Part shown: one piece after another, positions 17,619 to 25,567 of the stretch
How the letters are laid out: every line of letters starts with the position of its first letter
Numbering within the stretch: position 1 is the first letter of the stretch
Source of the DNA: JAEWWD01 sp964440115
GTDB taxonomy: Bacteria; Bacillota; Clostridia; Christensenellales; CAG-138
Direction of reading: 5' to 3'
NCBI GenBank assembly: GCA_964440115.1
Contig: CAYTPV010000004.1
Span: forward strand, 186,001-250,000
Length of the DNA: 64,000 nt
Program-made: the position numbers and the translations under genes
Notes under the pieces: model-generated
Seen by the model: the letters and a program-made list of their open reading frames with translations, nothing else
What the model was told of the DNA's origin: nothing
Database searches by the model: none

Positions 17619-19485
17619 GAACAGAGAAGATTTCAGTAAATTGCGCGAAGAATGCAAACGGATTTTGAACGCGCAGAAAAATAAAGTGTTTGTTTGCGCG
17701 GGTACCGGCTGCCTTTCGAGCGGTTCCATGGAGGTGTATGAACGGCTCAAGCAGGTTCTTGAAGCATGCGGCGTGAACTGCGAAGTGGAGCTTGCCGATG
17801 AACCCCATGACGGTGTGAGCGTGAAAAAGAGCGGCTGCCTTGGGCTTTGTGAGCTCGGGCCGCTGCTGCGGATAGAGCCTCAGGGGTATCTTTATACGAA
17901 AGTCTCGCCGGAAGACTGCGAAGAAATTGTGCAGAAAACCATACTCAACGGCGAATTTATCGAACGGCTTGGCTGTCGGGACGGCCAAAAGGTCTACCAT
18001 AAACAAGAGGATATTCCGTACTATCAAAAGCAAACCAGGCTGGTTCTGGGCAACTGCGGACATGCGGACGCGACATCCATTAAAGAATATCTGGCGCTTG
18101 GCGGTTTCTGCGCGTTTGAGAAAGCGCTGTTCGATATGACCGCGGATGAAATCGTAACTGAAATATCCGAGTCTAACCTGCGGGGCCGCGGGGGCGGAGG
18201 ATTTCCCACCGGGCGGAAATGGTCGCAGGTGAAGCGGCAGAAGGCAGAGCAGAAGTACATTGTCTGCAATGGTGACGAAGGCGATCCGGGCGCGTTTATG
18301 GATCAGAGCGTCATGGAAGGCGATCCTCTGCGCATGCTCGAAGGCATGATGATTGCAGGGCTTGCCTGCGGCGCAAACAAAGGGTATGTTTATGTACGCG
18401 CGGAATATCCCATGGCGGTCAGCAGGCTGCGCAATGCTATCTCTCAGGCGGAAGAACTGGGGTTGCTGGGCGAGAACATACTGGGGAGCGAGTTTTGCTT
18501 CACCATACAGATCAGCCGCGGCGCGGGCGCGTTTGTGTGCGGCGAAGGCAGTGCGCTCACAGCGTCCATTGAAGGCAAGCGCGGCATGCCGCGTGTGAAG
18601 CCGCCGCGTACGGTTGAACAGGGATTGTTTAATATGCCGACGGTGCTCAATAATGTGGAAACCTTCGCAAATGTGCCGCTCATCATTGAGAAGGGGGCAC
18701 AGTGGTACAAAAGCATCGGCCCTGCGAACAGCCCCGGAACAAAAGCCTTTGCGCTGACCGGAAACATCAAAAATACGGGATTGATTGAAATTCCCATGGG
18801 CACTACGCTCCGAGAGGTCATTTTCGATATCGGCGGCGGTATGCGCGACGGCGGTGAGTTCAAGGCCGTACAGATCGGCGGACCTTCGGGTGGGTGCCTA
18901 ACGAAAGAGCATCTTGATCTGCCGCTGGATTTTGACTCTCTCATCAAAGCGGGCGCTATGATAGGTTCCGGCGGTCTGGTGGTAATGGGAACCGATACCT
19001 GCATGGTGGAGGTCGCCCGGTTCTTTATGAATTTCACGCAGAATGAGTCCTGCGGAAAATGCGTCCCCTGCCGGGAAGGTACCAAGCGCATGCTGGCTAT
19101 TCTGGAGCGTATTGTTGCGGGGAATGGCGAGGATGGGGATATCGAGCTGCTGCTGGAGCTTGCGGACACCATTTCTGCTACCGCGCTCTGCGGGCTTGGC
19201 AAAACGGCTCCGTCTCCCGTGGTGAGCACCATACAGCATTTCCGTGATGAATACGAAGAACATATTCGCAACAAGCGGTGTCCTGCGAAGAGCTGTCAAA
19301 AGTTAAAGCGCGTTGTGATTGACAGCGACCGGTGCAAAGGCTGCTCCAAATGCGCAAGAATTTGTCCGGCTGGTGCTATATCCGGCAAGGTAAAAGAGCC
19401 GTTTATGATCGAGCAGTCAAAATGCATCAAGTGCGAAGCCTGTATAGATGCCTGCGCATTCGGGGCAATCGAGGGGGTATTCTAA
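17611..19485 (+). CDS. hydB: HydB, NuoF-like flavin subunit of electron-bifurcating hydrogenase
   Basis: FMN- and NAD-binding subunit of HydABC, about 624 residues. Order: N-terminal thioredoxin-like [2Fe-2S] domain (CAGTGC and CLGLCELGP), NuoF core with the FMN/NAD region LRGRGGGGFPTGRKW and NGDEGDPGAFMD, SLBB-like middle, [4Fe-4S] motif ESCGKCVPCREG, and a C-terminal 2[4Fe-4S] ferredoxin domain (CKGCSKCARICPAGAI, CIKCEACIDACAFGAI). It accepts electrons from NADH and, with ferredoxin, drives H2 formation at HydA (confurcation), or works in reverse. The ATG at 17611 is chosen; a TTG nine bases earlier is too close to the GGAG. Confidence 0.95.
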   Translation: MLKNREDFSKLREECKRILNAQKNKVFVCAGTGCLSSGSMEVYERLKQVLEACGVNCEVELADEPHDGVSVKKSGCLGLCELGPLLRIEPQGYLYTKVSPEDCEEIVQKTILNGEFIERLGCRDGQKVYHKQEDIPYYQKQTRLVLGNCGHADATSIKEYLALGGFCAFEKALFDMTADEIVTEISESNLRGRGGGGFPTGRKWSQVKRQKAEQKYIVCNGDEGDPGAFMDQSVMEGDPLRMLEGMMIAGLACGANKGYVYVRAEYPMAVSRLRNAISQAEELGLLGENILGSEFCFTIQISRGAGAFVCGEGSALTASIEGKRGMPRVKPPRTVEQGLFNMPTVLNNVETFANVPLIIEKGAQWYKSIGPANSPGTKAFALTGNIKNTGLIEIPMGTTLREVIFDIGGGMRDGGEFKAVQIGGPSGGCLTKEHLDLPLDFDSLIKAGAMIGSGGLVVMGTDTCMVEVARFFMNFTQNESCGKCVPCREGTKRMLAILERIVAGNGEDGDIELLLELADTISATALCGLGKTAPSPVVSTIQHFRDEYEEHIRNKRCPAKSCQKLKRVVIDSDRCKGCSKCARICPAGAISGKVKEPFMIEQSKCIKCEACIDACAFGAIEGVF

Positions 19486-19486
19486 A

Positions 19487-21187
19487 ATGAGTCAAAAAGA
19501 AACGCTGACCATCGACGGGATTCCGGTGGAGATCAATGGCGAAAAGAATCTTTTGGAGCTGATACGAAAAGCCGGCATTGAAATGCCCACCTTCTGTTAC
19601 TACTCTGAGCTTTCCATTTACGGCGGCTGCCGCATGTGCATGGTGGAAAACGGCAAAGGCATAGAGGCTGCCTGTTCCACGCCGCCGCGTGCGGGCATGG
19701 AAATCCGTACGAACACCGAGCGGCTGCGCAAACATCGCAAGATGATACTGGAATTGCTGCTCAGCAACCATTGCCGGGATTGCACGACCTGTTCCTACAG
19801 CGGGAAGTGCAGGCTGCAGGATCTTGCCAGGCGGTTTAACATCCAGGGTGTTCGTTTTCCGAATACTGCGCCCACTCCCAATATCGACGCATCCTCGCCC
19901 TGCATTACACGGGATCAGAGCAAGTGCATACTCTGCGGGGATTGCGTGCGCATGTGCGATGAAGTACAGTGCGTGGGGGCGATCGATTTTGCGCGCCGCG
20001 GGTCTAAAATGTCCATCAGCACGGCGTTCGGTGTGCCGATGACGGAATCCCCCTGTGTGGGTTGCGGACAATGCGCCGCCGTCTGCCCTACAGGCGCGAT
20101 TATTGTGAAAAACGACGTGCCTGCCGTATGGAAAGCACTGAGCAGGCCCAATGCAAAGGTTTCGGTTCAGATAGCGCCCGCGGTGCGTGTTGCGCTGGGG
20201 ACCGAGTTGGGCATTGCAGTCGGCGAGAACGCCATGGGCAAAATAGTTGCGGCGCTGCACCGCATGGGATTCGAGGAAGTGTACGATACATCCACCGCCG
20301 CGGATTTGACCGTGCTGGAGGAAGCGAACGAATTGATCAATCGTGTGGAAACGGGGGCGGATATGCCTTTGTTTACGTCCTGCTGCCCCGCCTGGGTGCA
20401 ATACTGCGAAAAAAAATATCCCCAACTTTTAAAACACGTTTCCACCTGCCGTTCGCCCATGCAGATGTTTGCGTCCGTTATCAAGGAGCAAAGCAGGCAT
20501 TCCAGCAGGGAGGCCGTACATGTGGCGGTCATGCCCTGTACAGCAAAGAAACACGAAGCGGCGCGCGAGGAATTTAAAACCGACCGAATTCCGAATGTGG
20601 ACTATGTGATTACCACGCAGGAACTCATACAGATGATTCGCGAATCCGGTATTGTGTTTGCAGAGCTGGAGCCTGAGGCGGTGGATATGCCCTTTGGCAC
20701 CATGACGGGCGCGGGCGTCATATTCGGCGTGACCGGAGGCGTAACGGAGGCTGTTTTGCGGCGTGTCAGCTCCGATAAATCCCAAACCGCGCTTAAATCC
20801 ATCGCCTACACAGGAATACGCGGTATGGAAGGCGTTAAGGAAGCAAGTGTACCGTATGGAGACAAAACTCTCAGAATAGCTGCCGTAAGCGGGCTGGGGA
20901 ATGCCGCAGCGCTCATAGACCGCATTCTGAATGGGGAGCATTTCGACATTGTGGAGGTCATGGCGTGCCCGGGCGGCTGCGTTTCGGGCGCAGGCCAGCC
21001 GTTTAGTGCCTTTGCGGAAAAAGAGCGCAGGGCAAAGGGGCTTTATGCCGCCGATAAGCTGTGCAACATCAAACGGTCTGAGGAAAATCCGCTGATGATG
21101 GCGCTGTACAGCGGAATTCTGAAAGGCCGCGTGCACGAACTGCTGCATGTGGACTATACGGGAATGCATGGGGAGGCAAAGCTATGA
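19487..21187 (+). CDS. hydA: HydA, catalytic [FeFe]-hydrogenase subunit
   Basis: Reduces protons or oxidises H2 at the H-cluster. The 566 residues show: N-terminal [2Fe-2S] ferredoxin (CYYSELSIYGGCRMC), His-ligated [4Fe-4S] (HRKMILELLLSNHCRDCTTC), two [4Fe-4S] clusters (CILCGDCVRMC, CVGCGQCAAVC), then H-cluster motifs L1 TSCCPAW, L2 MPCTAKKHEA and L3 EVMACPGGCVSG, and a small-subunit-like C-terminus. All canonical residues are present, so it should be active. It begins one base after the hydB stop and shares ATGA with the next gene. Unlike some HydA proteins it lacks an extra C-terminal [2Fe-2S] domain; the following small gene may supply it. Confidence 0.96.
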   Translation: MSQKETLTIDGIPVEINGEKNLLELIRKAGIEMPTFCYYSELSIYGGCRMCMVENGKGIEAACSTPPRAGMEIRTNTERLRKHRKMILELLLSNHCRDCTTCSYSGKCRLQDLARRFNIQGVRFPNTAPTPNIDASSPCITRDQSKCILCGDCVRMCDEVQCVGAIDFARRGSKMSISTAFGVPMTESPCVGCGQCAAVCPTGAIIVKNDVPAVWKALSRPNAKVSVQIAPAVRVALGTELGIAVGENAMGKIVAALHRMGFEEVYDTSTAADLTVLEEANELINRVETGADMPLFTSCCPAWVQYCEKKYPQLLKHVSTCRSPMQMFASVIKEQSRHSSREAVHVAVMPCTAKKHEAAREEFKTDRIPNVDYVITTQELIQMIRESGIVFAELEPEAVDMPFGTMTGAGVIFGVTGGVTEAVLRRVSSDKSQTALKSIAYTGIRGMEGVKEASVPYGDKTLRIAAVSGLGNAAALIDRILNGEHFDIVEVMACPGGCVSGAGQPFSAFAEKERRAKGLYAADKLCNIKRSEENPLMMALYSGILKGRVHELLHVDYTGMHGEAKL

Positions 21188-21435
21188 TTGAGCTTTGTGT
21201 CTGTATTGGAACTGCTTGCCATATCAATGGTGCGTACAACGTGCTCCATACATTCCAGCAGCAGATGGAAGAGCATAAGCTGCATGATAGAGTTGCGTTG
21301 CAGTCTTCGTTTTGCATGAGGGAGTGCAAAAATACCGGCGTGGGGGTAATCGTAAACGGCAAGGCATACCGTGTAATGCCGGAAGGCGCTGACGATTTTT
21401 TTCGGACGGTTGTTTTGACCGCCGCAAACGGGTGA
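21184..21435 (+). CDS. Thioredoxin-like [2Fe-2S] ferredoxin at the end of the hyd operon
   Basis: An 83-residue paralogue of the small protein at 13947, with the cluster ligands CIGTAC and CMREC. The start codon overlaps the hydA stop (ATGA), so it is translated with HydA. Its domain equals the C-terminal [2Fe-2S] extension found in longer HydA proteins, which suggests it works as a detached electron-relay subunit; that is inference. The gene is followed within 20 bp by a strong terminator. Confidence 0.85.
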   Translation: MIELCVCIGTACHINGAYNVLHTFQQQMEEHKLHDRVALQSSFCMRECKNTGVGVIVNGKAYRVMPEGADDFFRTVVLTAANG

Positions 21436-21454
21436 CAGAATTGAGTTAGGACAA

Positions 21455-21486
21455 ACAGAAAAAGCCTCATCATGGGCTTTTTCTGT
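21455..21486 (+). terminator. Terminator of the rex-hyd operon
   Basis: Perfect 12-bp stem (21455-21466 with 21475-21486), loop TCATCATG, A-rich left arm and T-rich right arm, 20 bp after the last hyd gene. Confidence 0.85.
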
Positions 21487-21550
21487 ACTAATGTTTTGTT
21501 TTTAATCGATTAATGTACCTGCATTTGCAGGATGTATGCACAACCATGAA

Positions 21551-21583
21551 AAATCCCCGCCGTGTTGTTCACGGCGGGGATTT
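21551..21583 (-). terminator. Terminator of the PfkB/HAD unit
   Basis: Perfect 14-bp GC-rich stem (21551-21564 with 21570-21583), loop TTGTT. On the minus strand the right arm runs into a T-tract (GATTTTTC). It lies 64 bp after the stop of the leftward PfkB kinase gene. Confidence 0.85.
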
Positions 21584-21646
21584 GGTATCAAGAGCAGATT
21601 AAATAACAGGTTTCATGAGAACCTTTGATACGGAGAATATGACTTC

Positions 21647-22543
21647 TTACTTCGACGGATCAGGGAGAAATTGCTCCATATACGCCTCGATTTCAACGCG
21701 CGAGGCTTTGAGCGGCCCCGGGCTTTCCATTTTGAGCGAAGCTGCGGCCGTCGCATATCTCAATGCATCAGACATGTTCGTACGAAGGCGTTCGGTGATG
21801 TATGCGGCAATCGTGGTGTCTCCGCGTCCGCTCCTGCCGGAGAGATTCCTCGCTACCACGGGCCATACCGCGAAGTCCGCGCCGTCATAGACCATCATTT
21901 CCTGATTGTAGGATATCATAACCTCTTTGGGACCCCAGCTATGAAGTACTTTCGCCGCTTCACGCCTGTCAGACAGGCCGGTTAATATTTCGGCTTCGGC
22001 CGCGTCTGTTTTCAGGTATGTAATGTATGGGAAATACTTCATTTTTTCTGGCCAGTCTCTGGTAATCATTTCGCCGGTTTCATTGGGACATCGAAGCAAT
22101 CCCTGCACATCGATGGATACGGGGCCGCGCTTGCTAAGCGCAACGATTACTTCCGGGTCAAAATCACCTGACATCAGAGCGGCCATATGGTATACGTCAG
22201 CCGTCGCATCTGGGATATCCGCAATTGTGAAAGGCTCCCCCAGACTCAGAGCTTCGCTGCGCCGCCGTTCCTTATCGGACGAAAAAAAGGTACTGCGAAT
22301 AGACATGCTTGTCTTTGCCGGGCAATAATAGATGTCCTCGAGAGGGATGGGCAGTATGCTGTGTGATTCGTTGTCTTCGGGGGCACACTTGACCACGGCT
22401 CCGACTTTATTGCCTCCTGCAAACGCGCTGTGAACACCGTACCACAGCGCTCCTCCCATCCAGGTTAGTTTCTCACCGTCAGGTTTGATGTGTACGCTTC
22501 TGCTTAAATGCCCTAAAAGCAGAATGTCATAATGCTTTGGCAT
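21647..22543 (-). CDS. PfkB-family carbohydrate kinase
   Basis: A 298-residue ribokinase-family protein. LLGHLSRSVHIKPDGEKLTWMGGALWYG matches the N-terminal substrate-binding region, DVQGLLR is the usual mid-protein block, and the C-terminal anion hole/catalytic base motif appears as SGRSGRGDTTIAAY (GAGD-type, Asp retained). It phosphorylates a small sugar or nucleoside; inosine/guanosine-type or inositol kinases also look like this, so the substrate is open. A longer frame continues upstream, but AAAGGAG lies just before the ATG at 22543 and the extra 56 residues are not family-like. The HAD gene is 77 bp upstream on the same strand. Confidence 0.78.
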   Translation of the reverse strand: MPKHYDILLLGHLSRSVHIKPDGEKLTWMGGALWYGVHSAFAGGNKVGAVVKCAPEDNESHSILPIPLEDIYYCPAKTSMSIRSTFFSSDKERRRSEALSLGEPFTIADIPDATADVYHMAALMSGDFDPEVIVALSKRGPVSIDVQGLLRCPNETGEMITRDWPEKMKYFPYITYLKTDAAEAEILTGLSDRREAAKVLHSWGPKEVMISYNQEMMVYDGADFAVWPVVARNLSGRSGRGDTTIAAYITERLRTNMSDALRYATAAASLKMESPGPLKASRVEIEAYMEQFLPDPSK

Positions 22544-22619
22544 TTTTTCTCCTTTCGCCAAGCCGCTGCATACCTTGCGCATCGGCACGGCATGTTTCAT
22601 TTTTGGGCAGTATTGCCGA

Positions 22620-23348
22620 TTAACCAAGTTGTGGGAAAATGTCGAGCAACTCAGGGAATTCTTTGATAATGCAGCTGGATGGGTATTCTTTTTTAGGTGG
22701 TTCTTTTGCAAGGGTTTTCGGTTCTTCTATACAAATTGCCATTCCATAACCGGATGCAAGCGTACCTTCGATATCTCGGGACGGATTATCCCCAACATAT
22801 GCGCATTCCTCGGGCTTTGCGCCAATCGCCTTGGCAGCAAGTAAATAGATTGCCGGGTCCGGCTTGCGCAATCTGACTTTAGCGGAAAGGAAAACTGTCT
22901 TAAAGTATTTTGACAAACCGCTTTCATTGAGCCAATCGGGAATTTCGTATTCCGACGGTGTATTGGCGATAATGCCAAGCTTATACCCACGATCACTCAG
23001 TTCCTTAATAGTTTCACTCACTCCTGCTCTTTCCAAGCGTATTCCATCGCAATCACGCCAGTATTGAGTCAACTCGCGCGCTTTTTTTGCTATTTCATCC
23101 TTCGGGCAATCAGGAAGCAAGAATTGCTGCCAGAGCTCGACTTCTGATAACTCAAGCATCTCCTCTAACTGATACTTACGCAGTTTTTTCTTGTTTGCAT
23201 TCAGCATTTCGAAAAACTCATCTTTGGACATATCGAGCCCCGATAAGTGTAAGAGCCTTTCTGCCGCCTGCGCCTGCAAAACCGGATCAGGAACTGCGCA
23301 GCGAAGCGTGCTTCCATGGTCGAAAAAGATGGTGTTGATGCCGTTCAT
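22620..23348 (-). CDS. HAD-superfamily hydrolase
   Basis: A 242-residue haloacid-dehalogenase-fold protein. Motif I is FFDHGST, with the nucleophilic Asp but Gly where phosphatases usually carry the second Asp. Motif II is in LGIIANTPSEY, the motif III lysine is in RKPDPAIYLLA, and motif IV is YVGDNPSRDIEG. The cap looks helical (type C1). It probably dephosphorylates a small metabolite; the altered motif I may change chemistry. The start at 23348 follows GGAGG. It is co-directional with the PfkB kinase, perhaps a kinase/phosphatase pair. Confidence 0.8.
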   Translation of the reverse strand: MNGINTIFFDHGSTLRCAVPDPVLQAQAAERLLHLSGLDMSKDEFFEMLNANKKKLRKYQLEEMLELSEVELWQQFLLPDCPKDEIAKKARELTQYWRDCDGIRLERAGVSETIKELSDRGYKLGIIANTPSEYEIPDWLNESGLSKYFKTVFLSAKVRLRKPDPAIYLLAAKAIGAKPEECAYVGDNPSRDIEGTLASGYGMAICIEEPKTLAKEPPKKEYPSSCIIKEFPELLDIFPQLG

Positions 23349-23642
23349 GCAAGTCCTCCCAAAATTATATTTTATGCCGACAGGACAACCCTGTTGCATT
23401 CTTTCCCATCAAGCGTTTTCGCAAAAAGACCTATGCAGCATCGAAGACACCTTCAACGCAAACGTTTACGATTTCGGCTGCAGATCCAGTCATTCTGGAT
23501 GGCGCTATCGCCGTCTCCTTGAAAAAACATTCGTGGCAGGCGAGTTGTTTAACGGTCATTCTTTGACATGATGAACAAAACAGTCCGAGTTCGTTAGAAT
23601 CATATCAGATTTCTTAAGATGTGACAATCTTCAAAATGTAAA
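23349..23642. other. Intergenic region upstream of the HAD gene
   Basis: No convincing gene. It holds a LacI-type half-palindrome GCAAACGTTTAC (around 23457-23468) and several imperfect AAGCGTTTTCGC-like words. I could not place a good promoter for the leftward HAD gene. Confidence 0.45.
23457..23468 (-). promoter_or_regulatory. LacI-family operator-like palindrome
   Basis: GCAAACGTTTAC contains the 8-bp palindrome AAACGTTT with near-symmetric flanks, about 110 bp before the HAD start. It resembles LacI/CcpA-type half sites, but no regulator gene is adjacent. Confidence 0.25.
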
Positions 23643-23674
23643 GAAAGCTGATCGCTTTATTGCAATCAGCTTTC
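23643..23674 (-). terminator. Terminator of the FIVAR-like gene
   Basis: 10-bp perfect stem (23643-23652 with 23665-23674) with a 12-base loop; on the minus strand the right arm ends TTTCTTT. It lies 38 bp after the stop codon at 23712. Confidence 0.65.
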
Positions 23675-23711
23675 CATTATTATGAGTTCTACTATTATGC
23701 CTGCGCGTTGA

Positions 23712-24830
23712 TTAATCTTGTGTTTCGTTCGTTGTGTTCAATTCTTCTGCCACAATAGGGGCGCTATCCGTTAATGGCATCTCTTGTGAAGCTGTTAATA
23801 TATCATTCGCTGTGTCCGCATCTGCAGTCTCTGCTTCCGTCTCAATAGTCAGCAAATCCACCGTGGGTAAATCTTCAATTTGATCTATTCCTGCAATTAC
23901 CTCGGATTTTGCAGCCGCCTCAGATTCTGCAGCCGCCTCAGATTCTGCAGCTGCCTCAGATTCTGCAATCACCTCGGATTCTACAGCCACCTCAGATCCT
24001 GCTGCCGTCTCAGTCTCTGCGACCACCTCAGTTTCTGCGACCACCTCAGTCTCTGCAATCACATCATCTTCAGCAGCCACCGCAATTTCTGCAACCGCAT
24101 TTGTTTCAATATCAACAGTTCCTTCGATTTCGGGCATTGCCGCCGGGTCGTCAACGGGTTCGTTGCTCTGCGGGGTCCCAAATGCCGCTGCCAACGCCTC
24201 ATGCGCGGCCGACTTTGTTGCGGCTAATGTCTGAGCGATCGTCTGCACTGCATCCATGCCTGCTGTTGCTGCCGCTTGTGCCATTTCAACTACTGCCAGA
24301 TCCGAAGCCGCTTCAATTGCAGAATCACCGGCTGCCTTGAATTCATTTAATTCCACCCACGCGTTTACGGTGTAGTCAATCTCATGATAGGTCCCGAGTG
24401 CAGCTGCCAACGCATCATAGGCAGCTGACTTGGCTGCAGCTAAAGTCTGGGCGATCGTCTGCACTCCGTCCATTTCCGCTGTTGCTGCCGATTGCGCCGC
24501 CTCCACCTCTCCCAGGTCTGAAGCCGCATCGATTGCTTTGTCGCCGGCTGTCTTGCATTCACTGAATATCGCCCAGTTATCAGGCGAATAATCGGATTGC
24601 GGATTAACTGCAAATACGGCATTCAAACTGGCATGCGCTGCTGCCTTAGCATCGTCAAGCAGTGTATGAATGGCGGCCATTGCTGCCTGCGCGTTTTCCA
24701 ATGCTGTCATAACATCTTCTACGGAGGTGGCATTGTCAATGTTTGCATCGCCTTCCGCTTTGATATTTAGTAAAACAACCCAGTTTTCGGGTGAATAATC
24801 GGCTTGTAAATAGCCTTCAAATGTTTTCAT
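23712..24830 (-). CDS. Repetitive acidic Ala/Glu-rich protein with three FIVAR-like repeats
   Basis: A 372-residue protein. Three repeats of about 75-80 residues begin DYSPENW, DYSPDNW and DYTVNAW (near residues 11, 84 and 157) and continue with a helical A-x-x-A-I-D-x-A pattern; this Y-[ST]-x-x-x-W opening and helical spacing is what FIVAR modules of surface proteins look like. The second half is low complexity: six-residue units (SEAAAE, TEVVAE) and a long Asp/Glu-rich tail. There is no signal peptide, LPXTG or membrane segment, which is unusual for FIVAR proteins. The function is unknown. TATAAT occurs upstream at 24918-24923 on the minus strand, but with a weak -35. Confidence 0.72.
   Translation of the reverse strand: MKTFEGYLQADYSPENWVVLLNIKAEGDANIDNATSVEDVMTALENAQAAMAAIHTLLDDAKAAAHASLNAVFAVNPQSDYSPDNWAIFSECKTAGDKAIDAASDLGEVEAAQSAATAEMDGVQTIAQTLAAAKSAAYDALAAALGTYHEIDYTVNAWVELNEFKAAGDSAIEAASDLAVVEMAQAAATAGMDAVQTIAQTLAATKSAAHEALAAAFGTPQSNEPVDDPAAMPEIEGTVDIETNAVAEIAVAAEDDVIAETEVVAETEVVAETETAAGSEVAVESEVIAESEAAAESEAAAESEAAAKSEVIAGIDQIEDLPTVDLLTIETEAETADADTANDILTASQEMPLTDSAPIVAEELNTTNETQD
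23886..24071 (-). repeat. 18-bp coding minisatellite
   Basis: About ten imperfect copies of an 18-base unit (type GATTCTGCAGCCGCCTCA on the plus strand) encoding the hexapeptide SEAAAE and variants. It lies wholly inside the FIVAR-like gene and keeps its frame, so copy number can change protein length without a frameshift. Confidence 0.75.
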
Positions 24831-25567
24831 ATTAACCTCCTAAAAATTAGAGATTTCTCATGTCATATAGGCGATGAACCCTCCCCAAAATCTGTTATCG
24901 GAGGGCATCAAATTCATTATAAGATTCTTATCATCTTGCCTTAATTGACATTCGCTCATTAAATTATACTTTCCTGATATTGTTAAGTAAACAAAACCGT
25001 TGCTTGTAATTAACACCAGTTATTCCAATAAATTGGGATAAACAATGGGCTAGAGCATGGGACTTTTCAACAGGTACCAATTCCGTACCAGTTCGACTTT
25101 TAACGTAAAACCAGTTATCCAAGTTATTGGTACTGCTAATCCATGCCGCGGATGATTGGGACTCCGACATAAGAGTGGAGCCGATGACTATCTACACCTC
25201 GTGACTGGATGCCTAACGGTTAGCGGCGCTTTCCAGCTGTTCATTGACGCAATACAAAGAAATCCTCTGCCAGAAAGGCATCGCAGTATTCATTGAATAC
25301 ATCAATTGGGATAGTATCCTGCCAATTTGAGAACTTATTTCTTGCGCCCCAAAAATAGCTTGTGTTTTTTACACAGGAAATTTTGATTAGTGATTGCTTT
25401 CGTTTGATAGTGTATGTTATTATATGTTTGCGGGTATGAAACGCCTGCGGTGAAAAAAAGCAAATGCACTGGTTCCGGTTGGACGGAAATGACGCTCTGT
25501 ATACTATCTGCCTTGGAATTGCATTCCGATGATATTGGTTCATGTCTATGGCATGGGAGGGAACGTT
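24831..25567. other. Intergenic region with possible gene remnants
   Basis: About 740 bp without a confident gene. Two minus-strand frames may be remnants: 25543-25241 (100 codons, with a protein-like stretch YFWGARNKFSNWQDTIPIDV near its end) and 25170-24964 (68 codons, NNLDNWFYVKSRTGTEL). Neither has a good ribosome binding site, and I recognise no family. The right end has a possible plus-strand promoter TTGCTT (25394) and TATTAT (25418), spacer 18, for the isomerase-like gene. Confidence 0.4.

Noticed and set aside
23886..24071. Regular short repeats that could be taken for a CRISPR array
   Set aside because: The 18-bp units have no spacers, vary in sequence and stay in frame as hexapeptides of the FIVAR-like protein.
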